50,857 bases of DNA from an uncultured Candidatus Melainabacteria bacterium (GTDB lineage: Bacteria; Cyanobacteriota; Vampirovibrionia; Gastranaerophilales; Gastranaerophilaceae): the NCBI GenBank assembly GCA_934757155.1, contig CAKVLI010000011.1, positions 1-50,857 on the forward strand. The letters run 5' to 3'. This document shows, one piece after another, positions 16,655-25,070 of this stretch. Under the pieces are notes generated by a model, which was not told the DNA's origin, did no database searches, and saw nothing but the letters and a program-made list of their open reading frames with translations. A program made the translations under genes and the position numbers. The stretch's first letter is position 1. Each line of letters starts with the position of its first letter.

Positions 16655-17324
16655 AACACGAAATGTCAAAAACTTCATTGGGTTAATGAATAACTTGATA
16701 GATAAATCCAATGAAGTTCCTAAAATGGGATTAGTTTACGGCGATCCCGGATTAGGCAAAACTCAAACTGCCGTATGGTGGGCAACAAGAAATGATGCGG
16801 TTTATGTCAGAGCCCAAAACAAAATGACCAGCCGATGGCTAATGGAAAAAATTGTTTTTGAACTTGGAGAATCCCCGTCAAGAAAAATGGCAAACCTTAT
16901 GGAACAATGTATTGCTCATTTAAGGTTAAAACCTCAAGTAATTATTATTGATGAAGTTGATTATCTTATCAGCCGTTGCAAAATTGTAGAAACTTTACGT
17001 GATGTTCACGATTTAACAGGTGCTCCTGTTGTATTAATCGGTATGCAGGAAGCTAAAACAAAACTCGGTAAATACAGGCATTTGTATGACAGGTTATCTG
17101 AAATAATAGAATTTAAACCTTTTTCAAAAGAAGATATGGAGGTTATCGTTGAAGAATTATCCGAAATTAAAATAACTGATGAGGCAAAAGAAATATTTTT
17201 TGAAAAAACTAACCGCTTCCGCCAGATTATCAAAGGAATTTCATTACTTGAAAATTTGGCTGCGACAAACGGATTAAACAAAATTGATGTAAAACAAGTG
17301 AAAGGATTGAACATTGAAAAGTAG
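16635..17324 (+). CDS. MuB/TnsC-like AAA+ transposition ATPase
   Basis: A 229-residue AAA+ ATPase that in Mu and Tn7 forms filaments on target DNA and directs the transposase. Walker A is GDPGLGKT (residues 36-43) and Walker B is VIIIDEVD (about 101-108); a sensor-like VVLIGMQEA follows. It lacks the N-terminal HTH of MuB, so it resembles the shorter ATPases of Tn7-like and TniB elements. AAGGAG at 16622-16627 sets the ATG at 16635, overlapping the transposase gene by 20 nt. Confidence 0.9.
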   Translation: MHKLFVKTRNVKNFIGLMNNLIDKSNEVPKMGLVYGDPGLGKTQTAVWWATRNDAVYVRAQNKMTSRWLMEKIVFELGESPSRKMANLMEQCIAHLRLKPQVIIIDEVDYLISRCKIVETLRDVHDLTGAPVVLIGMQEAKTKLGKYRHLYDRLSEIIEFKPFSKEDMEVIVEELSEIKITDEAKEIFFEKTNRFRQIIKGISLLENLAATNGLNKIDVKQVKGLNIEK

Positions 17325-18963
17325 AGATTTAATAATAAAAACAGCAAGAAGATTAGATAAATTTAATCTTGATGAATTAATAGTAGTATCAGAACTTGAC
17401 GAAAAAGAAGTTACGGAGATTTTATCGGATTTAGTTAAACAACAAATTATTTTGAAAAATAATAATACTTATTTTTTCAACACTAAAAAGTCTGCTGAAA
17501 TTACCAATAATGATGGGGATGAGACAATAAGCAAATTTAAACCGATAGTTATTGAGGAAGAGGAAGGTTACGAGGATTTTCTAAAATTTAATGAAGAAAC
17601 TCAAAATCGTGTAAGAGCCTATGTGGGATTATTAAACTTAATTCACCAAGCTGGAACTAAAAATATAAATAAAGTTGTAGAATTGTTTAATGAAACATCA
17701 GGTTATCCAAGAGTTGCACCTTCAACTTTTACAAGAATCCGCAGGAAATACAGTCAATATGGTTTTAGAGGAATACTTCCTAAATACAGTAAGCATATAA
17801 CTGCTGCTATTCCTGATGAAATATATACTTGTTTCAAAAAATATTATTTAACTAATGAAAAATTATCCGCTCAAGAAGCAATATACAGAGCTCAAAAAGA
17901 ATTACAATCAGAGCAAAGGATTGAACAGCCTTATGCTTATAATTCCACCCCTTTTGTAAGAAAAGTAAGAACAGAATTTACAAAAGAGCAAATTGAATAT
18001 TTCAGAAATAATATAGAGGCTCAAAAACCAAAAATGGAGACGATTCAAGTAAAAGAACCTCTTGATATGAAGTTTGAGAAAGCCGCATACATATATTTAA
18101 AACATCTGAAAATGGAAAACAAACTCGAAAAATTAATGCATGATAAAACTAATTATAAAAACCATTTAAAACCATATTTTGATAATTTATCAATAAGAGA
18201 AATAACGACAAAAGTTGTAGCTCAATTTAAGCAAAGAATGTTTGATAACGGATTTCAACTTGTATCAGTAAATATTTATATTACATTACTGAAATTAATT
18301 ATAAAAACCGTTTGTCCTTTAACAAATAGCCTTGTCGTAAGAAATAACTCTAAACAAAAAGTTTATAGCGTTGATATGAATATTTTATCAGATGAGGAAA
18401 TTACTGAATTATTAAATATTTGCAAGAAAAAATATCCCGCGGCATACCCTGTAATTTATTTGAGTTTATCAACGGGAACAAGTGTTCCTGAGTTATTAGC
18501 TTTAACTTGGGAGAGGATAAATTTTGAAGATAATACGGTATTTTTGAAATATTTTCTATATGAACAACGTCTCGTTATGAATAGATGCGGATCTACAATT
18601 CGAAAATTAAAATTTGATGACAATATTTCCGGTATTCTGAAAAAGAAATTTGAAGGAACAAAACCAGAATTAACAGATTTTGTATTTAAATTTGATTCTC
18701 CTAAATCTCCTCAACAATACGTAGAAAATGTTGTATTAAGAGGATTATCTGCCCATCTTGGGATAGTAAGACTGCACCCGAGTGATTTACAGCATAATTT
18801 TGTAAATATGTGCTTAAAACAAAATGTTCCGATTACTTTTATTCAAAAAGCATTAGGATATTATGGTTTACCAAATTTTATAAGAATATACAAAGATTTA
18901 ATCGCAAATTTTGATAACGGAAATTATAACCCGCTAAATAAAATTTTAGAAAGTAAGGAGTAA
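17314..18963 (+). CDS. Degenerate tyrosine-recombinase-fold protein with N-terminal DNA-binding domains
   Basis: A 549-residue protein starting with TTG, supported by AAAGGA 7 nt upstream and a short overlap with the ATPase gene. Residues ~1-55 look like a winged helix. Residues ~95-150 resemble a transposase HTH (APSTFTRIRRKYSQYGFRGI). From ~245 a SAM-like core-binding domain and an integrase catalytic fold follow. Aligned by spacing, the catalytic Arg is S390 (TGTSVPELL), His is S490, the second Arg is Q493 (HPSDLQH) and the His/Trp is Y516 (LGYYG). Only the nucleophile Y526 (IRIYKDL) remains. Recombination is therefore unlikely; a DNA-binding role in target choice or regulation is inferred from the operon. 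Confidence 0.8.
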   Translation: MKSRDLIIKTARRLDKFNLDELIVVSELDEKEVTEILSDLVKQQIILKNNNTYFFNTKKSAEITNNDGDETISKFKPIVIEEEEGYEDFLKFNEETQNRVRAYVGLLNLIHQAGTKNINKVVELFNETSGYPRVAPSTFTRIRRKYSQYGFRGILPKYSKHITAAIPDEIYTCFKKYYLTNEKLSAQEAIYRAQKELQSEQRIEQPYAYNSTPFVRKVRTEFTKEQIEYFRNNIEAQKPKMETIQVKEPLDMKFEKAAYIYLKHLKMENKLEKLMHDKTNYKNHLKPYFDNLSIREITTKVVAQFKQRMFDNGFQLVSVNIYITLLKLIIKTVCPLTNSLVVRNNSKQKVYSVDMNILSDEEITELLNICKKKYPAAYPVIYLSLSTGTSVPELLALTWERINFEDNTVFLKYFLYEQRLVMNRCGSTIRKLKFDDNISGILKKKFEGTKPELTDFVFKFDSPKSPQQYVENVVLRGLSAHLGIVRLHPSDLQHNFVNMCLKQNVPITFIQKALGYYGLPNFIRIYKDLIANFDNGNYNPLNKILESKE

Positions 18964-18965
18964 TT

Positions 18966-19394
18966 ATGAAAAAACAATTATTGGCAGAGTCTGCCGCAAA
19001 ACTATATATTGAAAAATTAATGACATTAGATAATATTGCTCAACGGTTAAATGTGAATGAAAGAACTCTCCGCCGTTGGAAATCAGCAGATAAATGGGAT
19101 GAAAAACGCACTGAATATCTTAAAAGCAATACAACTTTTCATGAGGATTTGTATAAATTCGGGAGAAACCTCTTGGATTCTATACAAAACGATATGGCAA
19201 AAGGTGAAAAGATTGAACCTGCAAGAATGTATGCTGTAACTAAAATTATGACGATGCTAAAAAACGTGAAAATATACGAGGATAAGTTAACTAGTGAAAA
19301 ACACATGCCGGAAGCGACAAAACCTGAAGGTTTATCTCCTGAAGTTATAAGAGAAATTGAAGAGAAAATTTTAGGAATAAATTATGAGGATTAA
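18966..19394 (+). CDS. DUF1804-like HTH protein (small-terminase-like)
   Basis: A 142-residue protein. The N-terminal 55 residues form an HTH (MTLDNIAQRLNVNERTLRRW followed by KSADKWDEKR) and the rest is helical. This plan matches DUF1804, found in Mu-like phages, and more loosely small terminase subunits. AAGGAG precedes the ATG, 2 nt after the upstream stop; it is the last gene of the four-gene operon. No large terminase or structural genes follow, so a packaging role is doubtful and it may be a DNA-binding accessory factor. Confidence 0.6.
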   Translation: MKKQLLAESAAKLYIEKLMTLDNIAQRLNVNERTLRRWKSADKWDEKRTEYLKSNTTFHEDLYKFGRNLLDSIQNDMAKGEKIEPARMYAVTKIMTMLKNVKIYEDKLTSEKHMPEATKPEGLSPEVIREIEEKILGINYED

Positions 19395-19396
19395 TT

Positions 19397-19424
19397 TTTA
19401 AAATCGTTTTTTAACGGTTTTAAA
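19397..19424 (+). terminator. Hairpin after the transposase operon
   Basis: A 12-bp AT-rich stem (19397-19408 with 19413-19424, one G-T pair) with a TTTT loop, just after the last stop codon. There is no good T tract on the + strand, so its strength as a terminator is doubtful. Confidence 0.35.
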
Positions 19425-19521
19425 TATATTCAAATGAGGTTTTATATATAAATTACATTTACCCCACCTTAATCGACCGGTTGAACACTTTTTGAACAAC
19501 GTTTGAAATCAGATTGAAGAG

Positions 19522-19743
19522 TTAATTTTTATTTCCCTCGGCATCAATAAAAAATGCATTTAATAAATCCGCATTATTTCTCAAATTTTTAATAACCGGA
19601 GCAAGGTTGTAGCACTCTTCAATTTCCGGCTGACTACCAACAAAGTGATCCACAATTACTGTGATATTGTACACATCTTCTGCCCACTTACTAACTTTCT
19701 TGAACTCCTTCTCGCTAATATTGTATCCGCTAATTTCTTTCAT
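19522..19743 (-). CDS. Small acidic hypothetical protein
   Basis: A 73-residue protein with no recognised family. An excellent AGGAGG Shine-Dalgarno precedes the ATG, which argues that it is real. It is the last gene on the leftward strand of the defence cluster, about 80 nt after the YhcG gene, and convergent with the transposase operon. Confidence 0.55.
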   Translation of the reverse strand: MKEISGYNISEKEFKKVSKWAEDVYNITVIVDHFVGSQPEIEECYNLAPVIKNLRNNADLLNAFFIDAEGNKN

Positions 19744-19821
19744 ATTTCCTCCTTATATCATGAAACACATTAGCGTGAAAGCACGAGAAACGCATTTAAA
19801 TCTTTACATTGCAACACAAAT

Positions 19822-20829
19822 TTAATCTTCTGATGTCAAAAGTTTCGTATTTTCTTTAGAAATCATATCAGCAAGTTCCTCTTCTGTTGGTAACACTGTT
19901 TTATACTTGCTTGCAAATATTTGTTGGCTTTCTTGAAGAACAGAATATTTAACCATAGTTTCAGATTTATCCGTACACATAATTATACCAATTGTCGGGT
20001 TATCATCTGTTCCTCGTTTTAATTCATCAAACATTCTGACATACATATCCATTTGCCCAATATCGGAATGAGACAATTTTGTAGTCTTTAAATCTATAAT
20101 TACAAAGCATTTTAACAAATAGTTATAAAAAACTAAATCTGCATAAAAGTGGTCAGTTTCTGTGCTAATTCTAAATTGGCGAGCAACAAAGCTAAAACCT
20201 TTACCAAGTTCAAGCAAGAATTTTTGTAAATTGCTGATTAAAGCGGATTCCAAAGCACTTTCTTTGCCTTCAATGTTTTCCGGCAAATCAAGAAATTCTA
20301 ATACATACGGATCTTTAATAAATTCTTTTGTATCAATAACTGCCGGCAGACATTTTTCTACATCGTGCGATTTTTCTTGCGTTGATAAAAGTCTATAGTA
20401 ATAACCACTTTTAATATTTCTCTCTAATTGACGATAAGACCAATTTTGAGTTGTAGCTTCAGTTAAGTAATAGTTTCTTTCTTCCGGATTATCAATTCTT
20501 ATAATTCTTGCAACATTTGACCAAGATAAATTCGCTAGACACTGTCTGTCGAATTCTGGATAAGTCAGATAAAATTGACGCATGTTCTTCAAATTGGCTT
20601 CAGAAAAGCCTTTGCCGAAAGTATCGGTTAAATATTTTGATAAATTTTCAATAAGTTTTGTACCGTACTCAGCACGTATGCTTCCGCCCTGTTCTTCTTC
20701 AACAATACGTTGACCGATTTTCCAATAAGTTTCAACCATAATGGAGTTAACTGTATGATATGCTTTTGCACGAGCAACATTTAGTAGCTCTGCTATATCG
20801 GTATAAATTTTAGAAATTTCATTTGCCAT
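19822..20829 (-). CDS. YhcG-type (DUF1016) PD-(D/E)XK nuclease
   Basis: A 335-residue protein of the DUF1016/YhcG family. The N-terminal domain (ARAKAYHTVNSIMVETYWKI, then GKGFSEANLKNMRQFYL) is a helical DNA-binding domain. The C-terminal nuclease core has DLVFYNYLLKCFVIIDLKT, that is, a D-x(n)-D-L-K active site close to the PD-ExK plan. These proteins are frequent neighbours of type I restriction genes and of recombination-promoting nucleases. GGAGG precedes the ATG chosen here (20827-20829), six codons inside the longer frame. It follows the small membrane-protein gene in the same direction. Confidence 0.88.
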   Translation of the reverse strand: MANEISKIYTDIAELLNVARAKAYHTVNSIMVETYWKIGQRIVEEEQGGSIRAEYGTKLIENLSKYLTDTFGKGFSEANLKNMRQFYLTYPEFDRQCLANLSWSNVARIIRIDNPEERNYYLTEATTQNWSYRQLERNIKSGYYYRLLSTQEKSHDVEKCLPAVIDTKEFIKDPYVLEFLDLPENIEGKESALESALISNLQKFLLELGKGFSFVARQFRISTETDHFYADLVFYNYLLKCFVIIDLKTTKLSHSDIGQMDMYVRMFDELKRGTDDNPTIGIIMCTDKSETMVKYSVLQESQQIFASKYKTVLPTEEELADMISKENTKLLTSED

Positions 20830-20847
20830 GAATACCTCCGAACACAT

Positions 20848-21246
20848 TTATTTTAGTTCATTTATTAACATAGGTAGAACATTATCTATTTGCTTAACTA
20901 GTTCATTCGCATCTTTTTCCATATACATACCAGTATTGGGATCAACAAGACCTGTTTCAACAACATTGAACACTTTACTTCTGATATCTTTATTTTTTAT
21001 ATTGAACCATTTATTGTGTTTTAAATCTTTTACCAAATCAATATTGATTGGAATATTCTTATTAATGCTGCGCTTTAGTTCTTCGCAACAAGCATAAGCA
21101 CATTGTATTGCTTCTCTATTTTCTTTCCATTTTGTATTATTTCTTTCTTTGTATATTCCGACAAAAAAGCCTATTATTGCACCAAACATGCTAAATAGCG
21201 GAATTATAATACTTGATATTATATTTATTTTTGTGCTTATATCCAT
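20848..21246 (-). CDS. Small single-pass membrane protein
   Basis: A 132-residue protein with one N-terminal transmembrane helix (about residues 9-30, IISSIIIPLFSMFGAIIGFF) followed by a charged cytoplasmic helical domain. The layout recalls small membrane components of some defence operons, but I recognise no family. A GGAAAG Shine-Dalgarno is present. It lies between the DUF2971 gene and the YhcG gene, on the same strand as the restriction operon. Confidence 0.6.
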   Translation of the reverse strand: MDISTKINIISSIIIPLFSMFGAIIGFFVGIYKERNNTKWKENREAIQCAYACCEELKRSINKNIPINIDLVKDLKHNKWFNIKNKDIRSKVFNVVETGLVDPNTGMYMEKDANELVKQIDNVLPMLINELK

Positions 21247-21287
21247 ATATTTCTTTCCTTTCTTTATTGATCTATTTTTATATTAAT

Positions 21288-22124
21288 TTAATCAAATTTT
21301 TCATAAATTTTAGATTGAAAGGTTCTTTTGTCTTCAAGCCCATATGACTTTACTACATCTTTCACTAAGTCAACGTACCATTTATCAGAACTTGGACTTA
21401 TAATTATTTCATCTATTAAAGTATTTAAATCGGAATTAACAAATTTACCATCATTTTTTAATCTTTTTGTTTTTGTTTTTTGATTTATAGGAGAAATAAG
21501 TCTTATTTCTTTACCATATTCAAATTCTTTTCTCTTTGACATTATTAAAGGATAGTAATGCTTTGCCAATTTATTTAAAATATCCGAATCGGATAGAAAT
21601 TTCTTTGAGATCTCTTTATCTGCAAGCTCAATAACATTTTCTAAATATTCATTGTAATTCATATCTATATCATTAAATTCGTAGTTGTTATAGTGGATAT
21701 TTCCTATATATACAACATCTTCTTCGTTCAAATTAAAAGATTCTTTTAAATTTTTTATAGTAGATTTTACTGCTATCCCATCTTTTGAAGATAAATACAC
21801 TTTCCACATGGCTGCGTTTTCTGTATCATTAGCATGCCAGCAATTTATTCCAACATTTTCTAAAAATTTTCTGCGATATGCAGCTGGTTTTTGAGTATAT
21901 TCTCGGGATAATTGAACAGAATCCTTTTTGTCTCTCAAATTCTTTAAATTATTTTTAGGATATTCTCCTTCAAAAGGATCCATTTTTTGCATAAGAGAGC
22001 AAGAACAGAAAAATAGTGCTTTGTACTGTAACATTGATAAAAATTTAGTAAAATCCATATATCGCCATACTACTTGGGTATCGTCATACAAATCTAATTG
22101 AATGTTATTACTGTTTTCATACAT
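21288..22124 (-). CDS. DUF2971 family protein
   Basis: A 278-residue protein with the DUF2971 hallmarks: WRYMDFTKFLSML at the start, the KALFFCSCSLM and DPFEG segments, INCWHANDTENAAMWKVY in the centre, then GIAVKSTI and YGKEIRLI. The family is common in mobile and defence regions and its activity is unknown. The ATG lies 3 nt after the hsdR stop, so it belongs to the restriction operon. Confidence 0.85.
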   Translation of the reverse strand: MYENSNNIQLDLYDDTQVVWRYMDFTKFLSMLQYKALFFCSCSLMQKMDPFEGEYPKNNLKNLRDKKDSVQLSREYTQKPAAYRRKFLENVGINCWHANDTENAAMWKVYLSSKDGIAVKSTIKNLKESFNLNEEDVVYIGNIHYNNYEFNDIDMNYNEYLENVIELADKEISKKFLSDSDILNKLAKHYYPLIMSKRKEFEYGKEIRLISPINQKTKTKRLKNDGKFVNSDLNTLIDEIIISPSSDKWYVDLVKDVVKSYGLEDKRTFQSKIYEKFD

Positions 22125-22127
22125 AAA

Positions 22128-25070
22128 CTACCCAGCCTTTTTGTAAGTTTTATCAAACGACATATCAATCAACCATCTTCTGAAATCTTCATTTTCAGAG
22201 AACATTTTAGCTAATTCTGCGTGGTCGAATAACATTTCTCTTATGATTTTAGCCAATGCTTTATCGTGTTCAATTTTTGCATTTTGTTTACTACTATTTT
22301 TCATTGCATTTTGATATGCTTCGCTTTCAAGAACTTTTTTCGGAATATCTTCACATATTACTTGGCGAATTTTATCTTCATCTTTCCAGTTAATATCACC
22401 CCATAAACGATTAAACTCATTTACTATTGCCTCCAATGTATTCATTTCGGGTTCTTGTTTTTTCCCACCTGCTTCGGTCTTAACAGGATTGATGACTGCA
22501 TCTGCATCGGGTAAAGCAATGCTCATTGTTGCTTTTACAGATGCTCTATAACTTTCCAAATCAATTGTTTCTAATATTCCTTTACTTAAATCCTCTTCCT
22601 TTGGAGAAGGTAATTTTGGTATCAAGAAATTTAAGAAAATTGATAGTTTTTCCCATCTTGCATTTGTATATGGCAACAGCGGAGCCAAGAAATTATATGC
22701 ACGATTAAACATTTTAGCTTTAGATTTGAAATCAACTTGTTCATCTTCTGACAAATGTTCCTCATACTCATTTACGCAAAGGTCAATCTGGGCATCAATT
22801 CTATCTCTATCAACACCATTTAAAAACATTTCAACAACTTTTTCAATTTGAGCATTAGCAAATACTTGAGCGTTTTCTAAATCAACCTGCAAGTCATTTA
22901 GTCTGTTTGGATCAGTTTTATCACTTAAGACAGTGGTTTTGTAATAAGTTGAAAATGCTTTAATAATATCATCCGGATCGTTCATAAAATCAAGAACAAA
23001 TGTATCTGTCTTTTTCGGATGTGAACGATTTAATCTTGATAAAGTTTGTACAGCCTTAATATCAAATAAAGTTTTATCAACATACATAGTATGTAATAAC
23101 GGTTCATCATAACCAGTTTGATATTTGTCTGCAACAATTAAAAATCTGTACGGATCTTCTTGAATTTTATCTGTAATATCAGAAGATGGAAAACCATTCA
23201 TAATTGCTTCTGTTAATTTTTTACCGTTATATGTTTTTTCGCCGGAAAAAGCAATTATAGGTTTATAAGGAGATTTTATCTCTTCCAAATATTCGCAAAA
23301 AGCGTAATAATATTGAATTGCTCTTTCAATTCCGTCTGTAACAACCATAGCACGAGCTTGTCCGTCTATTTTTCTTTGTGCAATAACCGATTTGTGGAAA
23401 TGGTCTATCATAATTTCTGCTTTTTGTTTTATTGGGTGTTCCTGTGATTCTACATATCTTCTTAATTTTTTATTTGCTTTCTTTTCGTCAAACTCTTGCT
23501 GACTATCTTCCGCCGTAATAACAAGCTTGTAGAAACTTTGAATTGGGGTGTAGCTTTTTAATACATCCATTATAAAGTGTTCTTCTATCGCTTGTTTCAT
23601 TGTGTAATTATGGAATGGTCTGTATTCTGTTTTATCACCAACTTTATAGGCATCACCAAATGTTTCAAGTGTTTTATTTTTTGGTGTTGCTGTAAATGCA
23701 AAATAATCTGCATTTGTAAGCATTTTTCTTGATTCCATAATCTTATTAATAAGTTCTTCATAAGATAACTCTTCATCATCAGAAGTTTTGCCGGAAAGAA
23801 CGATATTCATTTGACCTGTGATTTTACCACCCTGACTTGAATGTGCTTCGTCTATAATAATTGCAAACTTTGAATTTTCTTTTAGCTCATCAATTTCTTT
23901 TAAGATAAATGGGAATTTTTGTATTGTTGAAATAATCAGGCTTTTGCCATTTTCCAAATGGGTTTTTAAAGTGGAAGATCTGTCTGCATGACCCACAATA
24001 GAGCCAACTTGAGCAAATTGTCTTATATTTGTTGTTATTTGATCATCAAGATTTCTTCTATCTGTTACAACAATAATCGAATCAAATAACGGGTGTCCAT
24101 CTCTTTCAACACCTACCAATTGATGGGCAAGCCACGTTATTGAATTACTCTTACCACTACCGGCACTATGTTGAATTAAATATCTTCTGCCAATCGGAGA
24201 TTCTTTAACATCTGCTAATATTTTTCTGACCGCATCTAATTGATGATAACGTGGAAATATTTGTTTTTTAGTTTTCTTTTTAGTTTTTTTATTTTCTTCT
24301 TCTATAATTTGAGCATAATTTTCAATAATATCTGTTAAACTATCTTTTGTTAAAATTTCTTTCCAAAGGTAATCTGTCTTTACCCCGTTTGGATTTGGAG
24401 GATTTCCCGCTCCGTCATTATATCCTTTGTTAAATGGTAAAAACCAAGATGCTTGATTCTTTAAATGCGTACACATCATTATTTCATTATCGTCAACTGC
24501 AAAATGAACCATACAACGACCGAAATGGAACAATAAATCTCGCATATCTCGATCTTCTCTATATTGTTTCATTGCATTATAAATATTCTGATGTGTTATC
24601 AGGTTCTTTAATTCCATAGTAATAACGGGTAAACCGTTAATAAAAAGTACAACATCAATCGAGTAATCGTGAATAGGATGATAATATAATTGTCTTGTTA
24701 CACTAAATATATTCTGTTCATACATTACTCTTGCTTTTGCATTATTTTCAGATGGAGAAGCATAGAATAATGTAATTGAATCATTTAAATAATAAAACTC
24801 TTTTCTTAAAGTATCTATTATACCGTTCTTTTCAATTTTTAACTGCAAAGCACTCAAAAATTTTTCCCGGTCAATTCCGTCTTGTTCAAGATTATATTTT
24901 TCAACAATTTCAGGTTGAGTTTTATTTAAGAACGCAAGCAATTTAACTGTGTCTATCGCGTGTTCTTTATTATAATCTTTACTAAAACCTTTTTCATAAT
25001 GTGCTTCATTAAGCAAAGATTTCTCAATAAGACTTTCTAAACCTTTCTCAGACATATCAGTTGTTTGCAT
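22128..25070 (-). CDS. hsdR: Type I restriction endonuclease subunit HsdR
   Basis: A 980-residue motor-nuclease subunit. The N-terminal nuclease has the D-x(n)-ExK site in IDVVLFINGLPVITMELK (about residues 135-152). The helicase core has Walker A HSAGSGKS (~302), DEAH in IIIDEAHSS (~403) and the later TGYDEPLLHTMYVDK and SRLNRSHP motifs. In complex with HsdM and HsdS it translocates DNA from unmethylated sites and cuts at a distance. The ATG at 25068-25070 with GAGG upstream overlaps the hsdS stop. It appears intact. Confidence 0.96.
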   Translation of the reverse strand: MQTTDMSEKGLESLIEKSLLNEAHYEKGFSKDYNKEHAIDTVKLLAFLNKTQPEIVEKYNLEQDGIDREKFLSALQLKIEKNGIIDTLRKEFYYLNDSITLFYASPSENNAKARVMYEQNIFSVTRQLYYHPIHDYSIDVVLFINGLPVITMELKNLITHQNIYNAMKQYREDRDMRDLLFHFGRCMVHFAVDDNEIMMCTHLKNQASWFLPFNKGYNDGAGNPPNPNGVKTDYLWKEILTKDSLTDIIENYAQIIEEENKKTKKKTKKQIFPRYHQLDAVRKILADVKESPIGRRYLIQHSAGSGKSNSITWLAHQLVGVERDGHPLFDSIIVVTDRRNLDDQITTNIRQFAQVGSIVGHADRSSTLKTHLENGKSLIISTIQKFPFILKEIDELKENSKFAIIIDEAHSSQGGKITGQMNIVLSGKTSDDEELSYEELINKIMESRKMLTNADYFAFTATPKNKTLETFGDAYKVGDKTEYRPFHNYTMKQAIEEHFIMDVLKSYTPIQSFYKLVITAEDSQQEFDEKKANKKLRRYVESQEHPIKQKAEIMIDHFHKSVIAQRKIDGQARAMVVTDGIERAIQYYYAFCEYLEEIKSPYKPIIAFSGEKTYNGKKLTEAIMNGFPSSDITDKIQEDPYRFLIVADKYQTGYDEPLLHTMYVDKTLFDIKAVQTLSRLNRSHPKKTDTFVLDFMNDPDDIIKAFSTYYKTTVLSDKTDPNRLNDLQVDLENAQVFANAQIEKVVEMFLNGVDRDRIDAQIDLCVNEYEEHLSEDEQVDFKSKAKMFNRAYNFLAPLLPYTNARWEKLSIFLNFLIPKLPSPKEEDLSKGILETIDLESYRASVKATMSIALPDADAVINPVKTEAGGKKQEPEMNTLEAIVNEFNRLWGDINWKDEDKIRQVICEDIPKKVLESEAYQNAMKNSSKQNAKIEHDKALAKIIREMLFDHAELAKMFSENEDFRRWLIDMSFDKTYKKAG

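Noticed and set aside
18966..19394. Evidence for a complete Mu-like prophage
   Set aside because: Apart from the DUF1804-like protein there is no large terminase, portal, capsid, tail or lysis gene; the next genes are a restriction/defence cluster on the other strand.
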